In this document: piece by piece, positions 53,656-64,000 of the stretch
How positions within the stretch are numbered: the first letter of the stretch is position 1
Layout of the letters: every line of letters begins with the position of its first letter
Assembly (NCBI RefSeq): GCF_040054535.1
Contig: NC_090780.1
Location: 3,518,001 to 3,582,000 of the forward strand
Reading direction: 5' to 3'
DNA length: 64,000 nt
Source of the DNA: Antennarius striatus
Taxonomy: Eukaryota > Chordata > Actinopteri > Lophiiformes > Antennariidae
Made by a program: the position numbers and the translations under genes
The notes under the pieces: generated by a model
The model's database searches: none
What the model was told of the DNA's origin: nothing
Seen by the model: only the letters and a program-made list of their open reading frames with translations

Positions 53656-56600
53656 TACTTAAATGGAAAGTTGTGAAGCTGATTGAGGATTTTGTTCTAG
53701 CTTGTGGGACTCCTGAAACAGGGCCATAGGAGGAATGCGGAACTACAACAGAAGGACAATGAGCGGTAATAGGCTGCTACATCACTCAGGCATGGGTAGT
53801 GTAAGTTTGAGCTGGGCTAAAGATAATGGTGTTCATGAACTTTGATAAGGTGTGAATGTTCTTCCATTAAGCAGGTGAGAAATTAGACAGAATGGCAGAA
53901 ACAAAAAGGAGGCCACCGCAGGACTAAATGTAGAAGAGTTAGAAAGCTGTAGATGGTGGCAGCAGCTGACAAGAAGATTACACACAGTTTAGACACTGTG
54001 GGCTCTAAGTTGAGCCCACAGTGATTTATTGGAAGCAGCCAGAGGTGATCCAGAGAAAAAGCAGGAAGGAGCAGCCAAACTCATCAATGCAAGTCAGACA
54101 ACTGGGCCCAATGCAGAGATTAGGCTTTAGTTTGTAGAGTCTAGCTCATGATGGCTCAATGTCTGGAGTCCCTGTTGTGTTACTTAGCTTCCAAAGCAAA
54201 AGGCAATCCAGATGTGCTGGCCATGACAGACTGACATGACCAAGAATCATGAATCCCAGAACCTCGTGAATACAGTGACCCGAGGTGCAGAATACGACCT
54301 TAAACTCGATAAAACCAAAAACATCCACTCATGTCAGAGCTGCTGACAAGCAGACACGAATGTTTCCCAGGTGAAAAATCCATCAAGGATTGAAATCTAT
54401 CTCATTGATGAGTTCTATTTCATTTCCAGGGGTAAAATGAATATTTTGATAATTTTCTTCCTCTGCCTCCCCCACCCCCAGGACTGCAATTGCCTACAAT
54501 TACGGAAGCTTCTGCTATCCTTGCCCTTGCTGGCATCCGACATGATTAGCCAGGATTCATATATAATTGCATCACATCTATCCTTATGTGCAGACATGTC
54601 CAATCATCTCTACGGCCCTCAGGCACAGTTCAAGTAACATGGTAACCAAATACAAGTCATGGAAATAAAAACATGGGCTACAGTTAGAAACGACTACAAC
54701 ACAAAATCAGACAATGCCATGTCTCATTATATGACTCAGGAGGATGCGCCTTCCTTCAGAACAGTGGACATTAATACAGTCTAGAACTGAACCGCATCAG
54801 AGTGAAGCGGTCTAGTTTAAAAGCAAGCATCTGTGGGGCGATGTGGCAGCGAGGCAACAAGCCTGCGCCTGTAATCGAGCCATCTTCTCTCCCTCTACTG
54901 AAGTGGCCCTGCAAGCGGGAGTGTAAGAAGCGTGGGATACAACAAGGCTACACACACTGAACTGTCACTCACACCAACAACTCACGCTAAAATCTGACAC
55001 GTGAATGAAATGTTTCGGTCGTTTTAGAAACTGTTGACGATCGTTTTCCACCATGTGTGGATGCAATTAGAGGCAAACAGTTCCCACAAATCAACAAGCC
55101 TGTCCAGTATCTGCAATTGTACTATGATTTTGTCTCTATTATAAAGCATATTTTTGAAAGTGGACACCCCTTGAACATGTTAGAAACACCAGGGGTCCTT
55201 CAAAGGGTTCCAGACTGCGTTCCAATCACTTAGTAACACAAAGGCGGAATATGTAACTGATTTGCTCCTGGATTCTGTAGGAAAAATCTAAATTTGAAAT
55301 TAGAGGGACCTTGGAAGACAATTTTCTAAAATGGTTCAATTTGTGTTTCTTTTCTTTTTTCCCCCTCAACTATTTATGGGAAACAGTTTCGGGAACCAAA
55401 GGCATGGACTAATTGAGAAATGGAATGTTTTTTTTTTTTATTTGAGCCACTAGACATAAAGGCGACCATTTAAAGTGACACAATACAAAACAGTCAAATT
55501 TGCTTGAAACAGAAGATGCCAAACAGTGCACCACATATGTATTTACACATCCACACATTCCCTTCTGGATCCACACTTTATTTATGCTCCATAACAGCAG
55601 GGGTGAATTTATTTGGAGAAGGTGGAACCATAATAGAGGGATGTGGAAAGTTGCAGTGAACAAAAACAATGGGTGCAGTAAAGGAGTCACAAAGGTGTTC
55701 ATGGGTGTTTGGGTAGTCGTTTGGTTGGCTGTAGAGGTGCAGCAAGATCACATGATCAGTGAGTCGAGTCCCTGAAAATAAAACCATGAGAAGAAGAATG
55801 GAGTGAGTTTTTATTTTTTTCCCCACAGGATGCCAAACAGTAATGACAATTTTAAACTTAAAATCATCTTGTACTTGAAGTTGGTGTAGAAATGAAATAT
55901 TTTGCCTCAGGAGGTCTGCTCCTTGACAAAGTCCATGGTGTTTTTCATACACTGCAAAAGAAACCTGGTTCTCATTTCATTCAAATGAAAACATCATCTG
56001 ATTGACAAAGAAAAAAAAAAAGAAAAGAGTCACCACAAGGACAACAGACCACAAGTCAGAGTCTTACAAACAACACTGCTGGGCTGCCCTAATACCAAGA
56101 ATGCATCATAGACAATGTTTTATACTGTAGTGCTGAAAGCTCCACAGAAATCCCTGTTGACAGACAAAAACAGCAATGAACACAATTATAAACTCAGTTT
56201 TACCACAAAATAGTTGGGCTTTGAGTCAAATTAGTGGAATGATTTTTTTTTTTTTCCCCAGTGGGATTCCTGAGATGTAAAAAAAAGATTTTCTTTTCAA
56301 GGATCTGCATATTTTCTCAGCAGTAACAGTGTCGACATCAGCCAAGTGTGGACGCAGGAAGGAGGCAAAGGTCACGCCAAGTAATTGTCTCGAGTGAAGG
56401 GAGAAATCAAAGCAGCTCTTCTGTCCAACCGATGAAAGCCGTATCTGATTTGGCATCTGCCGTTGTGATGTTGTCCAATAATTGAATTGGCTGTAATCCT
56501 TGGAATACGAATCTGTGGGGGTTACTCTCATAATCAGCGGGAGAATTTGAGAGCGCTCCAGGTCACAAGAGGCTGTTTGAAGTTCACATCTTCACTCATG

Positions 56601-57785
56601 GGCCAAAGCTGATTCACAAATAGACTTGAGTCATGATGAATATGTCATGTGGAGATAGAGGTCTGTCGATGTTTGAGTAAAGTCTCGCTGCATTTCTGAG
56701 CACATACGCTTCTCCCTTGAGTCGTTGTTGTGAGGGTTTATATCACCCTTTGGATTCCTCCAGCGGAGCCTGTTCCTGAGCCGACCTCGCTGTGTTTAGT
56801 TAGATTGTGTATAGAGACCGGGGTCAGCTGTGTTTCCTCAGCGCAGTGAGGCCAAACACGACCATTACTGAGTAATGAAACTGTCCTTGTTAAATCTGCC
56901 GTTTACCATTCCCATGTGGTCGTTCCCGCCATTGTCAGTGAATGTATTTCATGTTGTTGGGTGTGGGGCAATATAAAGAAAGACTGTTGTTCAAGTTATG
57001 GGAAGTTGTTTTTTCCGGGTATTTTCCCTTTTATCTCTGCTTTGTAATGGTCAAATGATTTTGTTGCGTGGATGTATGTATATGTGATGCTGTAAAATGA
57101 GGGCTTGACAGGAAATCCTCTCATGGGAACTCCTTAAGTTGTCTTACGATTTCATTGGTCAGTGTTGGACAATAGGCTGATTTTGACATGCAGATGCAAG
57201 TGTCTCCTCTTGGTGATAACTCTGAAGTTTCTCATTACATTTTAATGTTTGGATGGAAATGCAAGTCTTTGAGCCTTCACTGATGGGGCGGCCCTCCCTA
57301 AATTTGCTGAATCCAGTTCCAGTTCAGGCCTGATGTGGTCCTCAGGTCCCACCACCGGGTAGACTTCCACACATCTGCCTTAAATCACAGCAGAGGCCCC
57401 AGTCCTCTTGAAGTAGTTTCCAACATAGTTTTCTGATAACAGTAAAACTGCTATGACTAGAAGCAACAAGACGGTGAAAACATTTTTGTCACTCGCATGT
57501 TATCATCCTTCAGAACATCGTTTCTTTGACTAGTTGCCAAACAGACACAATAATTCATTTCACTACAGCATCACGAGCAGGTTGAGGCAGGTATACGTAT
57601 GCAAAGGCTCGCTGCATTAAATGTATCTTAAATGTGGTTCATGTCATAGATGTTCACATGTGTGTTGAGGCAAAACATCCACTTCTTGTAACTGGAATTA
57701 TTATTTTTCCACGCACGTTGCCACGACGCTCATTGGTTGTATCAACAGCAGTTTTATGAACAGAAGTCCGCTTCAAAGCGTGATG
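53656..57785. other. Intergenic DNA
   Basis: No gene was recognised and there are no long microsatellites. A short, low-repeat, more GC-rich stretch lies at about 54830-54960 (see findings). T homopolymers occur at 55429-55439 and 56240-56255. Confidence 0.5.
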
Positions 57786-58110
57786 TATTGTAATTGTGTT
57801 TGTGTGTTCGTCCCTTCGTATGTCCACCAAATATCTTCACAACCGTCGCACATTACTCGGGCGGCAAAGGGGATGGAAATGAAATGATGACCTTGAGAAA
57901 ACTAGGTCAAGGTCAAATTTCAGCTTTTGTACACTCAGGAACCGGATAAGATAGAAAGACGAGGGAGAAGCTCAGTATGAGTAAGACCATAGATCAAAGC
58001 TAGTGCTTTGATTTATGAAAGTAGGTCAGAGTACTAGCTTTGATCTTTGACCTATACAAGTAGATCAGGGTCAATTTTGAATTCAGGGGTGTCGCGGGGT
58101 GTTGCAGTCT
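57786..58110. repeat. Interspersed repeat with internal 14-bp inverted repeat
   Basis: TCGTATGTCCACCAAATATC, CTAGGTCAAGGTCAAATTTC and the TCGCGGGGTGTTGCAG end read like a repeat I recognise from fish genomes. Within it AGATCAAAGCTAGT (57991-58004) and its exact reverse complement (58033-58046) form a stem with a 28-base loop. Confidence 0.5.
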
Positions 58111-60072
58111 GTGACTGCTTTGTTTTTAAGTGTTGGAAGCTTTGTAACGTGTGAGTTTGTACATTTGTACAGTATTTTTGAAACTTGGCCAAAATTCCAG
58201 CTTTATTTATGTATTTATTTTGGTTGTTTGTTTGTTTAACTTTAGCTGTACTTCTTCCCATGCAACCAACTCTGTGTGACTCGTAAAAACAAGAAAGCCA
58301 CAGGGAAAAAAATATACTGTGCAGTTGTCACGGCAACAAAATATGCAGTATTTACCTTTGTCTGAAAACACTATTCTTGGTACTGTGAGGGATGTTTATG
58401 ACATTCCTGTGTCTCTCTGCCTGTCATTGTGAATCCGTATAATTACAGCGGATCGGCATTCACAGGTAATTGAGGGATTCCCATTCGTCACTGAAGATGT
58501 AGATGTAGGACTGAAGGAAGAAGAAATAAAGTGACAAATGAGGAAGTTTAATCAAGTTACAAACAAAAATATAATCACAGAGAGAAGCAGGAAGATGACA
58601 GAAACCTAACAATTTGTTGCTAAAGAAAAATGTTTTAACTGAAATGGTTTATCATCACATGAAGCATTTCTCTGATTCCTTCTTCACTCAGATGTTTGTT
58701 ATAGACGTAAAGTAACATCAGTTAGTATATCACTTCAGATAACACAGGTCAAGTCTGCAAAATTCTGAAGCTTAATTTAGTAATACGGAAAAGGAAATTT
58801 GGGAAACTAGTAACGGATTTCTGTTTGGATAAAGGAAAATATTAATAGTCAGATTTTGTTGTACACAATTTTGATGAAACATAAACAACTTATGTTATCT
58901 CTTGAATCAGCTTCTGAGACTGAAGCTTTAGATGGCTGAAACTTTCTCCTTTGGATCCTCACTCATTATATTACTGAGAACCAGGCTGCATGGTGTTGCT
59001 GAAAAAATTAACAATACGTATTTGTTTCACTCATCATTACAATGACATTCTAACATTTTGCTCCTCGAGTTCATAAGGGCTTCAATAGAGCACCAAACTC
59101 TTTGTTAGCCAGATGAAGGTCTTGCATGAGTGGCCATAGCAACATAATGAGCAGTATATCATTCAAAGCCTATTGGTGGCTTTCAGATAAAGTCGCCTGC
59201 ACCTCCCTTCCTCTGTGAATGAGAGCCAGCCCTTGTGGCTCAGGTTACTTGAGTGACTATGTGACTTTTACCGTATGAATGAAGTTCAGAGCGCTGTAGA
59301 GTGTATGCGGTCTGCTGACTGGGTTGTGAGCTGCCCCGTGGTGCTTGTCAGTCATCCCAGACGGGCTTATTAAACCAACTCCATTAGACCTAATGAGTTG
59401 TAGGTCAGCGGTTGTGGGTGGCCTCTCCACTCCAGGCTAACAGACCACATAACCAGAACTGACTTGCTGAAGGTATTTCACACATAAAAAAGGGAGAGAA
59501 AAATTTACTACATAGCTCTAACAATCCTGAAAAAACACATTCTATTCAGAATGTCTCAGTGCACAAAAGCATACATTCATTTTACTGTTTCTGTCAAGCA
59601 ATATTACTATCATTACAGGAGAAATTTGAATTATAGTTTAAAAAAGTTGAGTTATAGCTTAAAAATAAATAAATGGATTGTTGAAATTATTGACAACTGA
59701 TGTTCTTTAAATTGATCCCTTCATTTCATGCTTCAGCTCTGCTGCAGAGTTTATACAAGATTTAAATGCAGTCTGTTTCAATGAGTAAAGTTAGCAGTGC
59801 AACTTCAGCTGCCTGTTTGAGTCAGCGCACAGGTTTCCCCCCGATTCAGTCAGCTACCACACATAAACTGGATTTATTATGTGTAGACAGACTAAAGATT
59901 ATGTATTTGGTATGTGATTGTTGATGTCATCACTTTCTAGAGGGATACACCCAGCTCAGCTAAACCAAGTCTCATCAGCACGAAGGCTAAACCTCTCTAA
60001 AACCTTAGATGATTGGAGCAACAGCTGTTGTTATATTATTGTTATATTATTGTCATGGACCTCAGGCTATGA

Positions 60073-60133
<61 letters not shown>

Positions 60134-60857
60134 TTTCAGCAAAGCAGCCTCAAATAACCACCCTCCCAAAAAAGAAAAAAAAAACCCACTACTTAAAATA
60201 CAATGGATAAATACTTTATAAACCAAAAGGAAAGATATAGTGGTCTTTGGTGTTTCATTTCTCTTCAGTTCTTTCCTATAGAGATATTTCACTGCCAACA
60301 GTTAACAGTTAACATGAAAACATACAGGTGGAAATAATAATAATAACGGAGATGATTTGTGCCATTTAAATACCCCTGCCAGGGAGCACAATACATGTTG
60401 TTCATGACATGAACAGACAGGTAGACACAGGTTTAACATCAGTAACCATGAGCTGCCTCCAAGGCAGCTCAGTTTCTCCATTACATCAACGCATCCACGA
60501 CAGTCTCATGACAGTTTGATGCTCATGACGTCTGCTGGACTATGGAAACCTGCCCTTAGATATGAAAATCACGTCAATATCATTATCAGTCAAGAAAACA
60601 AATATTTTACTAACAGACAGAACTTTCTGGACTGTATGATCTGGAATATTACTTGTATCCAGATCAAACTTTTTCCATCTGACTGCAATAAATCTTATGA
60701 GGTCTTGCAGACTGTGTCTGTAGAGTTAGGGCTCATATCCAACAGGGGCAAAGAATCATTTCAAATAAATAACATGAAAACCAATATTACGCACATTCAT
60801 GTACATTCATGATTTTTTTAGTCATCAGTTCAGTTACATTCCTTGTTTTTTGGTTGT
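58111..60857. other. Intergenic DNA
   Basis: No gene recognised. Contains one TG/TA compound microsatellite; otherwise AT-rich single-copy-looking sequence. Confidence 0.5.
60072..60131. repeat. (TG)n-(TA)n compound microsatellite
   Basis: About eight TG units pass directly into about 21 TA units. Confidence 0.97.
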
Positions 60858-60998
60858 GAACCCAGCAGAAATTCCTGCAGACACATGGAGAACATAGAAA
60901 CTCCTCACAGGAGGTCCAGGTCCTCTGAGTCTTCTTGCTGTGAGGTGACGGCGCTACAGCGGTGCTACAGCGGTGGCACTACGGCGCTGCCATGCTGC
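60858..60998 (-). repeat. tRNA-derived fish SINE-type repeat, minus strand
   Basis: Read on the minus strand, a GCCACCGCTGTAGC region is followed by CGTCACCTCACAGCAAGAAG and then GGAGTTTCTATGTTCTCCATGTGTCTGC. This matches the order of a very common teleost repeat (variable head, CCTCACAGCAAGAAGG, TGGAGTTTGCATGTTCTCC, GTGTCTGCGTGG). The head contains a local triplication of a GCGCTACAGCGGTG-like unit. The copy is degenerate. Confidence 0.65.
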
Positions 60999-63000
60999 AA
61001 AAAAATGATTGCCTGTTTTAATAAAGCCAGAAAATGAACTCATTCTACACATGCTAGTTTTTGCAGCAGTAAGTGACTTATTCGCAGAGCTGATTGGGGA
61101 TTATTGGTATCCCAGCTCTGAATATTCTTCGAAAACGAAATATTTGCAGTTTTCAGAGAACAGTTTCAGTGTAACACGTTTGATTGCTGAGTTTGATTTA
61201 AAACTGTGTAAAGCTTCTGGAATGCCATACATTTTTTGTATGATTGTTTTCAATATAATATTTCAGCACAGGAGCAATGTAATATCCAATAACTTAACAA
61301 TTTTATTTCAATTACATAGTTGTTACTTTATCTCTGTCAGTTTTATTTGTTTCAAACTTATCTCAGATAAATTTACTGTCTGTTAAGAAAGCCAAATATT
61401 TGTGAGCACTGTCTTGCCCCTGACCCGGAGCTGCAGTTGCTATGGATACGAAGCCATTTTAGACATGGACTAAGAGCTGTAGCTAATCTAATCTTAACGC
61501 TTCATTTTAAAAGTGGTTAAAAAAACCATACAAGGAAGCAGAGGTTGACCAAACAATTTCACCTTCAGGTCCGGAGGTAGAAGTTGTGGCGTTTTCTTCA
61601 ACAGACCATGATCTTCACAAACAGATGCATTTAGGTCAGTTGTCGAGGAATTTCAGATATTTATAATTGGATTTGAATCCTAATGCACACTGATGTTGTA
61701 CGGCACAGTTATGCAAACACTTTCCCACACAGTAGCCTGAATGTGTTGCATGTTTTAACCACATGCAAACAGCTATATTCTAAAAGCATTTCTCAAAATG
61801 ACTACTGTTTTTCAGGGTCTGTGCTCTATAAATTAGGATTCTGTTGCTAAACAGCTTCAAATGTTACAACTGTGAAACCTACATAAAATGCCTCCATTAT
61901 GCACTTTAGTTAGCTTATTTTGGCTTTAACAACACATTATAAATTACACTACTGCATATTTCTCTGCTGCTGTCATGCAAGTTGATCTATGAGACCATTC
62001 TCTGGTGTGTCATAATAAATCTGATAGAGTATGGTGGGGTTGCAGATAAATTACAGCGTAGCATCTAACATCAAATAATGATTTAAAGTGATTTCATTTA
62101 AGTGTCGGTATGGTATTTTATATAATCAGTGCCTCATTCTTGGTTTTGTTTTACTGAAAATCTGACTTTCTTTCTGATTCTGAGTCGTTAGTATTACATT
62201 TTTAAAATAAGACAGAACTTTATGCATCACAAAGGAACTCCTTGTGCAGCACAAGTAAAAATAGAGAGTGTATATAAATCCATAAACAGAAATTGATAAG
62301 GTCCAAATACAAACTACACACATATTTGTGAATTAAATGGCATTTTGCCGGTGGTGCAACATGTGGAAAAACCATAAAACTGATCATTTACCTGCTTCCT
62401 GCGGACAAAACTGAATAAAAACATACTTAAATCTTTCTTCTTCTTTGAATTGACGAAATGCAAAGTTGCACTTGTTACGTCCAGGAAAAGCTCCATAATT
62501 TGCACACTATTTACAAATTATAACTTTTTCATCACTTAAAATCTATAAACTGAGTCCTCATGTATTATTGTTATCATCTTGATCCAGGTGATGGTAATAA
62601 TAATCCATCCTGATAGTTAATACTTAATAAAAAATAATTTCAAGAAATCCGGTTTCCCCTTTAATTTATCACTTTCTTCCCTTTAATTCATTCACGGTCC
62701 AACTCTGTGTCATCACTATTTCTGACGTCAAGAATGAATTTTCACTCCTAAAATAAATGTTTTTGTACATAAACCTGCCCATACACCAGGTATGTACACA
62801 TTCCTGGAGGCCTTTTTATGCAGCTTTGCAGTTATAGTCCTTAGAATACTTCAATAATGGCAGTAACAGAACTGGACTTGGGTTTTGATCAGGTTTTATT
62901 ATTTCTACCACTCCTCTGTTAGTGTATCCTGCAGAATATGTGGAAACGAGTCACACCTCTTGAGAGAGATGTGGTGTGACTGAGGAGGATTGCAGAACCT
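60999..63000. other. Intergenic DNA
   Basis: AT-rich; no gene, tRNA or long repeat seen. A 125-residue open frame at 61009-61386 has no recognisable features and typical non-coding AT bias. Confidence 0.5.
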
Positions 63001-63090
63001 GGGTGGTGTGAGGATGACTGTAAAACAGTCTGTCTCGCAGTTGAGGGGTCACAGGTTTAAAACCCGTAACAGTCACAAACCACCAAAGTT
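63000..63090 (+). repeat. Possible tRNA-derived SINE head
   Basis: A CAGTCTGTCTCGCAGTTGAG stretch is followed by GGTTTAAAACCCGT, which is B box-like. The A box is not clear. Weak evidence. Confidence 0.3.
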
Positions 63091-64000
63091 GAGAAAGAAC
63101 ACTTCCTGTGTTGGTGTGAATTCTTTATGGGCGTCATTTAGATTTACAGATGATTTACTTCTGTTTATATTTCTTATATTCCCGTATTTTGCAAGCATGC
63201 TATTGCCTACTCAATGTTTAGAACTTCCTTACTCTGCTTGAATGTTCTTTCAAATGTATCTGGAATTTGAACAGAGTGCAGAATTTTTTTTAAAGCAAGA
63301 TGTCTTGAGGGATTATTTCTAAGCGTTGTGAGACTTTTTAAGGTTCTGTGGGTGTCGGGTTAGAGAGGCTGTGACAGTTATAACACAACAGAGAGTTCGA
63401 TTATACTGGAGCACACCTGAATAACCCAACAACAAAACTGGAATGACAAAAGAAAATGAAGTTTGCCGATTGATGTTGCAGAAATAATGTTTGTGTTTCA
63501 TCTTTGCATGGAAATGAATCACTGAATGCCTGAAGAAATGAAGTGATTTTTAAAAAAAAGACAAAATCTTCTCTTGTGTGTATTTTTAGAGATGTACACA
63601 AAATAATTTGCTGATTTTGTTTTGCAAATAATAATTAAACTTTTGGTGTTTCAGCATATTAATTAATTTACAAATATCTTTAAATTCCGACAAACCTCTC
63701 AAAAGGAATGATGATATAATGCTAAACTGTGTGTTTCCGCTCTGTGTGTCGGTCTGCTGCTCTATTTAAATATGTTCTGTATTTGAGGATATGCTGAGCG
63801 GGAACAATATCAGCTTTTCTTCCTGTCACAGTCCCACAAAGAATGTGTTTACAGTGGGTTTATGAGACACTTTGTCCACTTGTCTCTCAACAGGGATACA
63901 GAGTGGAGGAAGACGAGGGCAAAGGTGTGGTGGATGGGGGCCACCGGGCCTGATGGCAGGAGAACAGCACACATCCATCTTTAATCTCATCCTCTAGGAG
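63091..64000. other. Intergenic DNA at right edge
   Basis: No gene established. A good splice-acceptor-like sequence ends at about 63893, followed by a short open stretch (see findings). Confidence 0.45.

Noticed and set aside
61009..61386. 125-residue open frame
   Set aside because: AT-rich, no domain, starts in a SINE edge; chance frame.
63000..63090. Functional tRNA gene
   Set aside because: Only a B-box-like segment is visible; no acceptor stem or clear A box.

Overview
This window looks like nuclear DNA from a ray-finned (teleost) fish. The reasons are two vertebrate-type Shaker (Kv1) potassium channel genes with intronless coding regions, abundant long CA/TG, TATC and TA microsatellites, and degraded retroelement and SINE fragments of kinds common in fish. 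There is no prokaryotic or organellar organisation. I cannot name the species.

Only two protein-coding genes can be supported, both on the minus strand and in tandem. kcna2 (Kv1.2) is at 1612-3108 and kcna3 (Kv1.3) at 15536-17092. Both encode complete channel subunits: T1 domain, six transmembrane segments, TVGYGD filter, PVP gate hinge and a C-terminal TDV PDZ ligand. In human 1p13 the order is KCNA10-KCNA2-KCNA3, all in one orientation, so this is the ancestral cluster and kcna10 is expected just left of position 1. Their products are expected to co-assemble as voltage-gated K+ channel tetramers in the plasma membrane, mainly of neurons for Kv1.2.

Layout: 1-1611 is the kcna2 3' flank. 3109-5220 is its 5' region, with a strong splice acceptor next to the ATG, a candidate first intron, a G-quadruplex motif and a CpG-rich candidate promoter. 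5221-15535 is the spacer between the genes, with microsatellites, a LINE relic and CTCF-like motifs. 17093-17345 is the kcna3 5' region. From about 17.4 kb to 64 kb no host gene is evident. That gene desert holds microsatellites, a Ty3/gypsy relic (29.5-30.5 kb), a LINE 3' relic (33.8-34.5 kb), two MITE-like elements (25.2-25.7 and 53.4-53.7 kb), a dispersed repeat pair (11.2 and 26.8 kb), SINE fragments and several striking hairpins.

I saw no novel enzymatic or defence system. The points most worth checking are the MITE-like elements, the repeat pair, the hairpins, the kcna2 5' architecture, the candidate insulator sites and some low-repeat stretches in the desert that may be cis-regulatory.
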